Translations under genes and position numbers: made by a program | In this document: positions 1 through 11,893 of the stretch, one piece after another | Position numbering within the stretch: position 1 is the first letter of the stretch | Layout: each line of letters begins with the position of its first letter | The notes under the pieces: model-generated | Databases searched by the model: none | Seen by the model: only the letters and a program-made list of their open reading frames with translations | What the model was told of the DNA's origin: nothing | DNA from: Zygnema cylindricum | Lineage: Eukaryota > Streptophyta > Zygnematophyceae > Zygnematales > Zygnemataceae | Assembly (NCBI GenBank): GCA_037447655.1 | Contig: JBBHKE010001855.1 | Span: forward strand, 41,001 to 105,000 | Length of the DNA: 64,000 nucleotides | Reading direction: 5' to 3'

Positions 1-410
1 TATCTCAACATAAAGTACAGCGGGTGTTGTACTTTCTATGTATAATAATTAGAGTCATTTATTTTGATTTGTTTAGAGTAGCTATTAGGAGGTTTTCAGG
101 TATTAGACAAAAAATTTGAAAGTCCTCTCACCCAGAGGCCATCTGTATAAATATGTTGTCTTTGAACAGCCATAACTTAATGTTCAGTTGAGCAAATTCA
201 GTGATTCTTTTTGCACCGAACTCAGGGGATTCGGTGATTCTTTTTGCAGCGAACTCAGGGGAGTCCAAGCTACACAAGGGTGTAGTCGGTCAGAATTTTT
301 GCGTGCTAGGGTGGCACTTATACATTGCCAAAGTCAAAAGTGATAATATTATCCTACAGGCTTCATATAAGCTGGACATTCTGTGTACCAATGGAGGTCA
401 CAGAGTTACA
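1..410 (+). repeat. 5' LTR of copia A1 (3' part only)
   Basis: This stretch aligns with the last part of the 3' LTR (about 5590-5960). Shared segments include the GTGATTCTTTTTGC block and the tract before the gag start. It ends in CA at 410, directly before the primer-binding site. The gag ATG (391) lies inside the LTR. Confidence 0.88.
146..153 (+). promoter_or_regulatory. TATA box of the A1 5' LTR
   Basis: TATAAATA lies about 260 bp before the LTR end and is the likely core promoter. The 3' LTR has TAAAAATA at the matching place. Confidence 0.55.
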
Positions 411-423
411 GGTTATGGGCCTA
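411..423 (+). other. Primer-binding site of copia A1 (internal initiator tRNA-Met type)
   Basis: GGTTATGGGCCTA directly follows the LTR. It matches, with one mismatch, GGTTATGGGCCCA, the complement of the anticodon arm of eukaryotic initiator tRNA-Met. Drosophila copia uses this kind of site. The site lies inside the gag reading frame and encodes V-M-G-L/P. Confidence 0.75.
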
Positions 424-1586
424 CCCTCCAAGGTGCCCATTTTCAATAGAACAAGGTTTATTTATTAGGAAACCATGATGAGGGGTGCATTGTTTGAAAA
501 ACGGCTATGGAGCATTGTGAGTGGACGTGTGCGTCGACCATCCACTAGATTGGGAGTGCCGCCAGGGTTTGGAGGATCTCGATACACAAGAGAATCTGTG
601 GGGGCAGAGGGGGTAGAGGATGTGGGGAGAGCATCGCGTCAGACATAGGGAAGGAGAAGGGGAAAGAGAAAATCACAGCGATGGCTAGTGGATCGACTCT
701 TTTAGCAAATGTGCAGAAAACTGAGGCAAATGATACTGAAATCTGGAATTTCAACAATACCGTGGCAAATAATTTTATTCTCGGGCGTCTAACTCAGGAA
801 ATTCCTAAGCCTCATCTTCATGTGGATAGGGCATACGAGTTGTGGGAAGCTCTTGTCAACATTTACAAACATTTACAAGAGTGATACGTTTCAGCAGCAG
901 AAGCTGGCAGATCAGAAGCTACAGGTGTATGTATACAAAAGGGGAAAAATGTTAGGTTTATGTAATGACTTGGTTGGGTTATTCATGGAGTTAGAGAGTG
1001 TAGGGAAAAAGGAGAGTGAAAAAGAGAAGGTGAATACTTTGTTAATGAAACTCCCGTATGATTATGAGAACATTGTTAACAGGGTTTAGGATTTGCCAGA
1101 TCATCTTTCGATCTTGAACTCCGTTGTGGGGATGATTTAGGTTCGGGAAAGCACAATTGAGATTCGTATAGGAGGAAAGAGTGTTCAAGCATTGGCTGCT
1201 GGTACTAGCTGGGGGGATAAGGATTCGAAGAAACCTTATGGGAACTTTGGTGGAGGAGGAAAAGGAAACCATGACGGATCTGGACTAAGGACTCCGAAAG
1301 GGCTTTCTCATTTTTGTAAGAAGCCGAGACACTACATGGCGGAGTACACTAAGTTGACGGAGTTGAGATTAAAGGAGGAACCGATTGGAAAACCGGTCGC
1401 AAGGAAAAAAAAGGCATTTGTGGCAGCACAAGTCATGGAAGAGGATGTCGATGATGATGATGGAGAACTTCTCCTCAACGAGGAGTTGAAGGTGAAAGAT
1501 GAGCCGGAGATTCCAAGGAGGCAAAAGCGTGCTTTCGGTGGAGTGAAAGAAGCTCTTGAAAAAGGATGGATCATTGATTCAGGAGC

Positions 1587-1589
<3 letters not shown>

Positions 1590-1668
<79 letters not shown>
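1590..1668 (+). repeat. Microsatellite (TA)33(TG)6 inside the A1 protease
   Basis: About 33 AT dinucleotides (1591-1656) are followed by six GT units (1657-1668). The tract sits directly after the codons for D-S-G-A-S. At this place the related copies encode M-H-M-C (ATG-CAT-ATG-TGT), a likely seed for slippage. The flanking protease codons remain in one frame. Confidence 0.95.
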
Positions 1669-4600
1669 AGAGAAAAACCATTGTTTACCAAAATGAGAAA
1701 GATCCCTACTGTAGAGATAGACTATGGGGATGGGAGAATAGTGACCAATAATTCAGTGGGATTAGTGGATCTAAGAGTCTTAGTTGATGGTAAGACATCT
1801 ATAGTCACTTTCTATGATGTTCTTTTACTTCCAGAGTTGAACAAGAATCTTATCTCTACGTCGGTCTTAGATGATAAGGGTTTTAAGACTAGTACTAGGA
1901 AAGGAGTCTTTGTTGCTAGCTATGAGAATGAAGTGTACTTCACAGCTGAAAAGGGTAGCCAATGAATGTTTAGGCTGATTTTGAGTAATGGAAAGACATA
2001 AGTTTACTATGCTGGTGTAAGTGATTTGATGATATGGCATAAAACATTGGGACATGTGCATCTAGATAGATTAAAGAAAATGAAGAAGATGGGTGTAGTT
2101 CAAGGAATACATTTTGGTGATAGTGAGACTTTGGATGATTGTAGTGGGTGTGCTCAAAGAAAGGCCCACAGATTGCCTTTTCCGAAAGCCGCAACATATA
2201 AGGGTGAAAAGGTCTTGGATTTAGTTCATACTGACATATGGGGACCGGCCAAAGTGCCATAAGTTGGAGGGAAAAATTATATGCTTACTATTACTGATGA
2301 TGATTGGTCTAGATACTCTAGAGTCTATTTCTTGAAAAACAAATCTGAGGCTTCGACTTATTTTAAGGAGTATAAAGCATGGAGTGAAAAGCTTCATGAG
2401 ACACCTATAAAGAGAGTAAAGAGTGAAAATGGGGGAGAATTCACTACTAATGAATTTGAGGATTACTTCAAAGAGGAAGGGGTTCAACACCAAAAGACTG
2501 TCCCAAAGAACCCAAAACAAAATGGTGTAGTCGAGAGACTTAATCGGACATTAAGTGATAGTGCTCGTAGTATGTTGATAGATAAAAAGATAAAGAAAAG
2601 TTTTTGGGCAAAGGCTATGAATTGTGCTAACTATCTCAAAAATAGAGTGCTTACCTCGGCCATAAAAGGCCAAACACTTAATGAAAGATGGACCAGGAGA
2701 AAACCTAATATTTCACACTTAAAGGTGTTTGGAAGTCAAGTGTTTAGTATAAACATAGAAAAATCTAATTCGAAGTTAGATGCTAGATGAAAGTCGGGAT
2801 ACTTTCTTGGGTATGATGAAAATGTAAAGGGGTATAGAGTTTATGATCTCGGAAGAGAAGACATAATTCTAGCAAAACACTTGGTAGCCATGGAAGAAGG
2901 AAAATCCATAGATCCCTTTAAGTACACTAAACCGGTCAAAATTAGAATTCAATCAGAAAATGAGTTAGATTCAAATTCTTCTAACCGAACTCCCGTTCAG
3001 CATGACCTTGCAGAGGAAGAGAAAAATCTGACAGAGAGTGATCCTCTCTTAGAGACACTACTTCCTATTCAAACCGAAGATAGACAGGAAATAGATGATG
3101 AACGTCCGGAGATGGACTCCACGGATAGGGGAGAAGATGAAGTCGTTCCGAGAAATCTGAGATTGCCCTCCATCCCAGCATCAAAATTTGAAAGAGGAAA
3201 GAGAAGTAACAAGAGACTTCAAGAGAGGCAAGTGAACAAAAAGGTAACTAAGATGTCACATTTTAGCGAAACCCCAAACTTACTCAGAGGACACTCATTA
3301 AGTAGTAGATGGGTGACACTCATTAATGTTGAGATGGCTTCCATTATGGAAGCAAACACATGGGAGATGGTGGATTGTCCTCCGGATATAAAGCCGATAG
3401 GATGTAAGTGGGTATTTAAGTTGAAACTCAACCCGGATAACATCATTGAGCGATATAAAGCCAGATTAGTGGCAAAGGGGTTCACACAGAAGGAGGGAAT
3501 TGATTATGATGAGACCTTCGCTCCGGTTGTTAGATTTCCCTCCGTCCAGATTCTACTTAGTCTAGCAGCAGCGGAAGACATCAAAGTGCACCAGATGGAC
3601 CTCAAAACCGTTTTTTTACACAGGGAAATAGAATAAGAGATCTTCATGCGACAACCGGAAGGATTTGTTTAGAAGGGAGAAGAAAGTAAGGTGTGCAGAT
3701 TGATAAAATCTCTTTATAGACTAAAGCAAGCTCCACGTCAATGGAACAAAAAGTTGGACGAGTTTTTGAAGAGTTTGCGATATATCCAAATCAGTTCGGA
3801 TCATTCCATCTATCTATTTGAGGATGAGGAAGGTATAATTTTCATTGCTATCTATGTGGATTATTTGCTTGTTTTGAGTAAATCAATGGTGAAAATTAAT
3901 AGGCTGAAAAAGGATCTAAAGAGTAGATTTGAAATGAAACACTTGGGAGAGGCAAAGTACATTTTGGGAATTCAGATGGAAAGAGATAGAGAGAAGAAAA
4001 CAATTAGACTAACTCAAAATGAAGCAATAGGGAATATGCTTGAAAAACTTCAGATGGATAAAGCAAAAAGTTGTACGACTCCCATGGACTTAAAGAAGGG
4101 TAATGAGGGGTGCTCAGAAGAGGGAGTCTTGATCTTGGATAATGAGTTAGGACAAGAGGAAAGCAAGTTCATGCAAACTATTCCGTACAGACAGGTTGTC
4201 GGTAGTTTGATCTATTTTATGAACTGTACTCGTCCTGATATTGCAGCAGCTGTGGGAGTATTAAGTAGGAGTCTGAATGATCCTAGGAAGAAAGATTGGG
4301 AAGCGGCCAAAAGGGTCATGCGGTACTTGATAGGAACAAGAGATTTGTGGTTGCATTTGGGAGGGGATAATACTGACATCACCACTTGGAGTGATGCCAG
4401 TTATGGGGATGCTCCGATGAGAAGGTGTACTTCTGGGTATGTGTTGTATGTTGGGAATGGGGCTTGCTGTTGGAGCAGCAAGCAACAAAAGGTGATTGCT
4501 CAGTCCACCATGGAGGCTGAGTATATGGCCTCTTGTTCGGCTGTGAAAGAATTGATGTGGGTGAAATCTTTGCTTCAAGAACTGGGATATATGAAGAGTG

Positions 4601-4848
4601 GAGTGCAAAAGATATTTTGTGACAATCAAGCTGCGATTGCAATTGCAGCAAATCCTAAGCATCACTTTAAAGCAAAGCATATGGATATTCGGATGAGCTT
4701 TGTTAGAGAGAAAGTTGAGAATAAAATAATTAGTTTGAAATATAGACCGGATAGAGAGATGGTAGCAGATATGATGACTAAGCCAGTTCCTTCTCCCAAA
4801 TTAGCTTTTTGTAGGGAGAAGTGTGGACTGAAAGAAAAGATAGACTAG

Positions 4849-4861
4849 AAAATAAGGGGAG
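4849..4861 (+). other. Polypurine tract of copia A1
   Basis: AAAATAAGGGGAG directly precedes the 3' LTR, which begins TGTTGA at 4862. It is the expected plus-strand primer. A nearly identical tract precedes the A4 3' LTR. Confidence 0.8.
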
Positions 4862-5960
4862 TGTTGAAAAATGATATTTTGTATTCTACCTTTTTGTTTA
4901 GTCTTGCAGTTCTCATACTTGTCGTAGTCACTGAGAATTGACAGGCAGCCATGGCTACCTTAGACAGATGAGAAGATATACAGAAGACAAAGCTCCTGCA
5001 AAAGTTTTATTGACACAGCCAAGATTTGATCCTGAAACCTCTTGACATAGGCCGTACGGAATAGGCGTCCGCTTTATCCGTTACGTCTTTGATGATTCGT
5101 TGCATAGAGTACGTTTAATAATTATATAAAATATACATGGCGACATTTTTCCTTTTAGCGACTTACAAAATGAAACGAAACATAGAACGTGTGGTACTGT
5201 ACGAAATGCAGTACCGCACGAAATAAATGAAACAGACATTTGATTTCGACGGACGAAATTGAATGTCGCGATCAACGGCTCGCGAAGCAAGAAGAAAATT
5301 TAAACGGTCAACAAGGAATGTTGACCGTCGAAATTCAACGGTCAACACGGAAATTCGACCAGTGATTCGGCGCGCCGTCAGATCGAACGGCTGAAATTGA
5401 TCACGGTGAAAAGAACGGACGGCACGTGTGAGTGCCGGTATTGCTGGAACGACTATCTGGGAGAAGTTCGGCGAAATGGAAGGAAATGGCACGTGGCATC
5501 ATCCTATAGGATGCCGGAAGAGAAAAGGGACAGAATGCTATTGACCTATTTTTGCCACGTGGCAGACCAGGAATGGTGCCGAATATATCCTTACATAAAG
5601 TACGGCGGCTGCTGTACTTTATATGTACACTAATTAGGATACTTCACGTTGATTCGTTTAGAGTAGCTATTAGGAGTTTTCTAGGACTTAGGCAAAATTT
5701 GAAAAAGTCCTCCCTTTCAGAGGCCATCTGTAAAAATATGTTGTCTTTAACAGCCATAACTTAATGCTCGGGTGAGCAAATTCAGTGATTCTTTTTGCTG
5801 CGGACTCAGGGGAGTCCAGGCTACACATCGGTGTAGTCGGTAAGAGTTTTTGCGTGTCAGGGTGGCACTTATTCATTGCCAAAGTCAAAACTGCAAATAT
5901 TATCCTAGAGGCTTCATATAAGCTGGACATTTTGTGGACCAATGGAGGTCACAAATTTCA
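4862..5960 (+). repeat. 3' LTR of copia A1
   Basis: The LTR is about 1.1 kb, begins TGTTGA after the polypurine tract and ends TTTCA, where the 5' LTR meets the primer-binding site. Its last 20 bp again contain the gag start, ATGGAGGTCACA. On the complementary strand around 5020-5045 is a tRNA-like T-arm, a weaker form of the tRNA-like segments in the other family A LTRs. Confidence 0.85.
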
Positions 5961-6049
5961 ATGGCTGCCTAAAGCTCACTAGAGAAGCTAGGGGGTGAAT
6001 TAGGTAGATTTACCCAAATATACTTGACGGACCAAGGAATTGATTTTGG

Positions 6050-6780
6050 TACCTACCGTCCGTAAAGTCAACCGTAGTCGGTAGCTTTGTCTGTTTAGTC
6101 TAGGACTAGTGCTAAGGTATATTGGGTTTGATATGTATTTAAACATGTACACGTAGGTTTTTCCATTTAACTAGATTACGATTTATAGGGCATATAAACA
6201 GTTGTACTATTAGTAACGGACGAAAAAAATAGTACGGACATATGTTTCGACGGTCCGTATTAAATATTGATATCAATCAGACGGCCGTGATTAGCGTCGG
6301 CTTCGCGGAAAGGAAAATTTGGCGATTTGCGGACTCCGCCACTCCAGATGACACGTGGCAATATCATACGGGTTTACGAAATCTAAGGAACTGGAGACAA
6401 CAAATCCGGATATGACAAATCTTGCATTATGGCAACGTCGTACACTATCCGTACAGAAAGAACTCAGGCATCTGTACTTTATTGTACGGTACAGTCTTCC
6501 GATTGGTGTGTACCTCATTACTAGGGGGTTTTGAGAGGGGTTTAGGACTTAGAATATTTTGGGTAGGTATTCGCCTCTTCCAGAGAGCATCTTGCATAAA
6601 AGGCAAACTTTGGCCAGCCATAACTATTAACTCAATTGACCAATTTCAGTGATTCTTTTTGCTACGGACTCATGGTAGGCCACGCTACACAAGAATGTAG
6701 TCGGTTAGAGTGTTTTCCTCCGAAGGTGGCTGCATTTCTAAAGGAAATTCAAAGTGGGGAATGTTATTTAAAACTCATAT
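6050..6780 (+). repeat. Diverged copia LTR remnant (family A related)
   Basis: This stretch carries family A LTR blocks in the same order as 5100-5890: the ACGGCCGTGATTAG region, TGACACGTGGC, CAGCCATAACT, the GTGATTCTTTTTGCTACGG block and TGTAGTCGGTTAGAG. It has no internal region, so it is a solo or truncated LTR. Its ends are approximate. Confidence 0.65.
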
Positions 6781-7111
6781 TCTAACTTTGCATTCTACGG
6801 TGGAACTGAGCACACAAAAATTTTTATTTAACAAGGGTGAAGCTGTAATGGAGTTCTGTTTGTCGAGGGGTCAATCATTTAGGTTTATATAAACTTGGAG
6901 TCGGCACTACAGTGGGCCATTTTACGGATTTTTCAACTTTAAGTGATATGGCATTAAAGCCTTGAGACCCTTGCAAACTAAAATTTGTATAAAAAGTATA
7001 TGGTGCAAGCGGACATAAAGAAATAACAGTGTGTTTTTTTTCATCGTCAGAACCTTTCGAATAATTCAGAAACTTGCGAATCTATTTTTTTATTTGTGGA
7101 GCGGTGCTACT
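6781..7111. other. Short spacer, nothing recognised
   Basis: About 330 bp between the LTR remnant and the gypsy 5' LTR. It has no convincing open frame, RNA gene or repeat. Confidence 0.5.
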
Positions 7112-8289
7112 TGTCAAGCTCGCGTGCATTCTAGGCACATTTATACTCGTAGGATTTTCGGGGCCTAATTCCACCATGTACAAACCCCAGCGTACAGGGA
7201 AGGGGAGGACAACCAACCGAATCAGATCATCGTATTTTAACCTAAGAGCACAACGCACTTTGGTAAACCTCAAACGGAGGTCTAACGGCGGAGCTAGTCC
7301 GTTGCAACGGTGGAGGCTCCATGACATGGCATTTGTCCTATGCAGCTATAGCGGAGGGGTACATTTTAGAAAGTCACGTAACCTTTGGGATTTTCATGTA
7401 GATTCTGATGTTAGCCGTCAGTAGGATGTTAGTTCAGGCCCAACAGACGGGCAGAGCATTTATGACGTTGGGTCAAAATAGGCAGTTTCACTTCAATTCA
7501 GGACTTTGTTGCCCATTAGTGTACCATAAAAGCACCTTTGCATGCAAATCCACCCGGAACCAGTCGCCTAACTTTTTGCCTTGAGTTTAGTACAGCATGT
7601 TTTGTATTATGTCACTACGATAACAATTGTTGGCCGCTGATTGGCTTTTGGGATTGCTTTGACTTTGGCACAGGACAAACCTTGGTTGTATAAGGCACTT
7701 GGGGTTGAAGGAGACAAAGCTTCTTGAGTACTATCTCCTAAAAAAAACCCCAGAGAATCCAATCAATCTTTCTCTTGGAAAACTGTTGCATTATATCGTG
7801 GACTCTATTGCCATTTTTGTTTTGGATTGTCTTTTGTGGAAATCATAGCTCGGGTGGGTGGTTGGCATTATCCTCTCTTTTGGCGGTTTAGACTTTCGCT
7901 ATTTGAAACTGAGAAGAGTTTGGTCGGATCCATAGGGCGAAACCGAGGGGTGAGGGAGAATCATATCTGTCTTCGGGGCAATTGGGAGAGGTTTCATCTT
8001 TTGAGATTTGTCATCGTTGCACTCCGGGGTATGTGAGCTTGCTTCACCATTTTCATTGATTTCTATCTTTATTTTTATACTCTAGGGCAAGGTGATAGTG
8101 TTTAATATGAAAGAGCAGATTTTTATTGTTTATATATTTTTCCGCGGGAGGTATTTCCGCACTGTTGTGGTCGTCCATAGATCTTGTCTGGAGTTCTTGT
8201 CGGCCGGATTTGACGACCCGCAATCCCTTTTCTATTTTTTGGAGAGTGCTCAAGGGTGTAGCATTTAGTTGGCTTCAAGTGGATTAGCA
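7112..8289 (+). repeat. 5' LTR of the gypsy element
   Basis: It aligns nearly end to end with 28274-29460. Both copies start TGTCAAGCTCG and end GGAT(T/C)A(G/A)CA. A TATAAGG core-promoter candidate is at 7689-7695, matching 28859-28865 in the 3' copy. I could not recognise a primer-binding site after 8289. Confidence 0.8.
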
Positions 8290-8386
8290 CAGTACTGAAA
8301 AAGCCACATGCCCCCTTTGGTTAAAGAGGATAGGTGCTTAGGGTGGGGTACTTTCATAAAGGGATTTAGCTCCTCTATTGCGGTCA

Positions 8387-11153
8387 GTTATGGGAGGAGA
8401 AGAGGTTCAGGTTAGGGATCTTTCAGGTGTCAGTCCGGAAGAGCAGGAAAGGCAAGAAGCAGTGGCACAAGAGGAAGAGTCACAGGTGCCCGAGGAAGTA
8501 GTCACGTTGGCCTCAACATTAAACATAGAGCAGTTTTTTAAGGGAATGATGCGTGAGGATGTTACAGCTGAGACTCCTCCGAAACAGCCAGTGAGGCAAC
8601 CCTCTCCTCCACCTCCGCCTTTCTTTTCTCCCAAGAACTTTCCTACGTTGTCCGAGGCTGTTAGGGTTTGGGCCGCGGAGAAGATTGAGAGACCGACGTT
8701 ATCTCCTAAATCACGTAGGAAGGGTTTGGCCCATAAGGAAGCGGTCCGTGGTCACCCTCTCGAGGTAGGGCGATATACAAGATCTAAGGTTGCGATGGCT
8801 GAGATGTACATGGATCCTAAAATTTTGGCATATCCTAACTAACCAGGTCGCAAGGAAATCTTAGCCTTCACAATCTCCATGAGTTTAAGGTTTAGAAGAA
8901 GTGGGTGCAGCGAGATGCCAGAATAGACGGAGCCAATATCATACGCCCAGTGGGAGGTGTAGTGGAAATACTGAGCACTTGGTCCGAGAGCGACTCTTCA
9001 ACCTGAGTCCGAAGCAACAGGGGATGCCATCAACTTCACACCAACAGCCCATTCAATCTTAGGACACTTCAACCAATAAACCGTTTAGGGGCAGGGCGAC
9101 TTCTCAGGCCTGGGTGGGGAAGGAACAAGGAAGCGGAGGTTACTTGACCCCAAAAGAGTGCACCGGCTCGACCATCGAGACAGCAAAGGCAGGTTTGCTC
9201 TCCGACCTAAAGAGGAGTCGTTCTCCCCTTCCGCCTCAGTCTCTCCGAGCTCTTTGCCTCCATCAACACCGGTTGTTCAACCATCCGAAAGGTTGTGGCG
9301 TTCGAGACCCACAGACCCCGAGGTACCGCGTTTGGGGATTGTGGATCTCTTTGGTGTGGTGAGCAGCACACAGAAACTGGTTGATATCATGCGCTCGCAG
9401 AATAAGGCTACGGCGGAGGCCGGACCCGTCACTATAGACAAAGAGGCTCTTGAGAGGAAAGGAAGAAGGCACTGGAGCACGAATTGCTCCTCATTCGAGA
9501 GGCTAGACAGAGATCAGAGGGACCCTTAGTCGAAAAAGTAGCTCCTCCTCGTAGGACAAGTTCCTATGCTGGGGGACAACCTCAAGGTCAGGCAACTCCT
9601 CCTGTTACGCAAGCTCCAAGGACTTCATTGGGACCTAGACCAGAACCTCCTCTTCAGCGGGAAGGGGAGGAAACAAAAGGGCATAACGGAGAGGGGTTGG
9701 GTGTAGATCTACTAGGTAACTTGGCAACCGCTTCCACTGTGAGTCTTACCTTTGTCTTAGTGGTGGGATTTTCCACTTTGGAGGTCGTGGTGCAACTACA
9801 ACCGGACCGGAGACTACAAATTTCCCTTAGACTGTCCACTCCTCCACCATCACCACCTCACGCCTCCTCTCTTTCACCATCCCTTTCTCCCGATACAGCA
9901 TTCCGTGGGTCACCAGACTCGCCTGTTTTACCCTACAAATACGTCCCCGCCTACTCACCTCCTCTCAGGCGCTCCCCATCTTCTGGCTCACGAACTCCTC
10001 CTCCCGAGACCTCTAGAAGGCGGCCTAGGAGACAGACACCTTTCCCTCAAAGCCCCCAGTCATCTCCATCTTCGCCACCATCGATTTCCCAAGGACCTTT
10101 CAACAGACCTCGTCTCCAAATCCCATTGTTGGAGACAACTCTCACGGAGGAACAAGCATCTCCTCGATATAGAGGAGTAGACACTCAGACCTTTTCTTCA
10201 ATAGCAAGACCTTTCTCAATAGGGAAGGGAACCAATGCTGTTGATACCGCCCTTCCTATTGGAGGAGGGACTGGTTCGGATCTCGAGATTTCAAATTCCG
10301 GGGAAATCTCACTGGCTCAGTTTGTCAGCCCCACCAAACAGGCATCACCATGGTTCACCAGTCTTATTGAGGAAGAAAGGAGAATCGGGGACATCCGGAT
10401 CTTCACAAAAGACAACTCGGCAATTGGTTTTAATGATTATGAGCTGTTGTGGAAATCTTTCACGCATTTCGAAATTGACAAATGCAGGGGAGGGGCCATC
10501 CAAGGAGATTTCGAGGCAACTCTTTTTCCTATGATGGTCAACTATCTAGTCGGAGGGGCTTATGCTGACTATAAGGAGAGTCAACCCTTCTTGATGGCTA
10601 CTAGCATCAAAATGTCAGATCCGGTTTTGGACGACGAAACCCTTCAAGCAGCAGTCGCACAGCAGCCGCAGCAGTTACTGTCACCTCCACTTTCACTATG
10701 GACATGAAACTACAAGCCCAAGGTAGGGCCTATGTCAACCATCTACAGGCCGTACAAGCTGCCGAGGAAGGCACCCGGATGGTTGCCAACCCAACTCCTT
10801 GCACCACTCTTCTCGACGCAGGGAGACTCCTTTATATAGAAAGGAACGAAACTGCTATCAAGAAGTTCACGAAATTCCAATGTTTGAAAAATGAAACTCC
10901 GCAGACGTTGTTCAACCGCCTCTGAAGCATCTGTCATAAAAAACCAAGTTATCTACAATTGATACCCCAACAATGGCCACAAATACTATGTCGCTGTTAG
11001 GAATTCATTCGAGCCAACAGGACAGGCAGCTCTAGACAATTGGAGTGCCAGTCAAGCTATCCACGGCAAAAACCCCACGGCGCAAGAAATTTCATTGGCT
11101 GCCATGAAGTTTTATGATCATTTTGTACAGAACGAGGCGAGGGAAAAGGTTTT
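8387..11153 (+). pseudogene. gypsy gag-region remnant
   Basis: The first part is an acidic, proline-rich segment (8387-8842). A frame-broken stretch rich in Ser and Pro follows (9158-10150). The third part (10270-10707) is better preserved, with an SPWFTSLIEEERRIGDIRIF-type segment. The part from 10698 to 11153, with TKFQCLKNETPQTLFNRL and then FYDHFVQNEAREK, looks like the helical capsid domain of gypsy Gag. Stops occur near 8842, 9529, 10707 and 10925. The frame ends abruptly at 11153, where the copia B LTR begins. No zinc knuckle remains. Assignment to gag rests on position and on the 10.7-11.1 kb part. The long N-terminal extension has no function I can name. Confidence 0.65.
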
Positions 11154-11893
11154 TGTTGTTTTTAGAAAGCTTTAGTCCTCTTTATGCCTCAGCTGTGAGA
11201 GAGAGAGCTGTTCAGGACTTAAGCTATTTTTGGTTGAGTTCGGTTCAGTACTTACCGAAATTAGTGTGACAGTGAAGTTGGGAGTTCACGGTTCATTCAC
11301 ACTTGGGACACGTGTCGTCACTTGGGAGAATGCGTGAATATGTCCTCCGTGGACGTACGGAAATTCGGCAGGACCACTGGACTTCGTGAAGTCAATTCTA
11401 CGGTGCCAAATCCTCTAATCGGACCGCTGACAGCCGCCGCCAACAAATAGTGACGAGGCGTGACTAGATCATTATCACTTTACGTTGTCTGAACTTCGGT
11501 GTAAATATTTGTGATAGAATGTTAGATGTACGGCTGGAATGCCTCCGTACAGCTTAGTGTAGTTTCGGTGTATAAAAGTAGGACTTAGTGAATTTGATTT
11601 TTAGGAACAAATGATATGAAAACTGTACACTCAGTTTTATGTAATTTCATTTCTACATATCTCACAGATTTGTGAGCGGAATTGATTGAAATTTTGTGTG
11701 TGTGTTCCTTTGTATGTAATCTACATTGTGGCAAATTTTCAGGACGTTTGGAGCGTTTTTCTGAAAGTTATAGTCTGTCAAAGTTGCTGTTCAGCCATCG
11801 GTATTTGTGGAAGCTTCCTCTCTTGATTTGTTCTACGATGACTACTGCTGCATCTTCTTCATCTTCAGTACCAACACTTGTCTCAGAACAACA
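11154..11893 (+). repeat. 5' LTR of copia B
   Basis: The LTR begins TGTTGTTTTTAG and by homology to family A ends in ACA at 11893, giving 740 bp. Its first 260 bp recur at 15971-16230. The end cannot be confirmed from the 3' LTR, which is truncated. The gag ATG (11838) lies inside it. Confidence 0.8.
11571..11578 (+). promoter_or_regulatory. TATA box of the copia B LTR
   Basis: TATAAAAG lies about 320 bp before the LTR end. It implies a leader of roughly 240 nt before the gag ATG at 11838. Confidence 0.6.

Larger units (their letters stand above)
391..4848 (+). pseudogene. copia A1 gag-pol polyprotein remnant
   Basis: This was a single gag-pol frame, now cut by at least six stops or frameshifts (near 449, 650, 884, 1089, 1965, 2262, 2790, 3636 and 3670). 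Gag starts at the ATG at 391 inside the LTR. The zinc knuckle near 1310-1350 is degenerate, with Ser, Arg and Tyr where Cys, Gly and Cys are expected. The protease has DSGA at 1573-1587, followed at once by an in-frame microsatellite. Integrase remains include the HTDIWGP start and an SENGGE/QNGVVERLNRT region (2020-2790). RT is at 3340-3990, with YVDY (about 3856) in place of the usual YVDD. RNase H is at about 4380-4790 (WSDASYGD, STMEAEYMA, MTKPVPSPK). Copies A2 and A4 give the same protein order. It cannot encode a working polyprotein. Confidence 0.93.
1..5960 (+). mobile_element. Ty1/copia LTR retrotransposon, family A copy 1 (A1), 5' end outside window
   Basis: The element runs from a partial 5' LTR (1-410) through decayed gag-pol to a 3' LTR (4862-5960). 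The order gag, protease, integrase, RT, RNase H is the Ty1/copia order. The two LTR copies align through their shared stretch but differ at many positions, including the TATA box, so this is an old insertion. The start of the 5' LTR lies to the left of the window, so the target-site duplication cannot be checked. Confidence 0.93.

Noticed and set aside
201-449. Separate small gene at the left edge
   Set aside because: It is LTR sequence running into gag. The frame uses a GTG start, and the same LTR stretch recurs at 5785-5982.
7827-8036. Open frame in the gypsy 5' LTR
   Set aside because: Not preserved in the 3' LTR copy and without a domain. Chance frame in a repeat.
11682-11837. Upstream extension of the copia B frame (52 extra codons)
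   Set aside because: The frame is open there, but the sequence lies in the LTR leader. The ATG at 11838 fits the gag start seen in family A.
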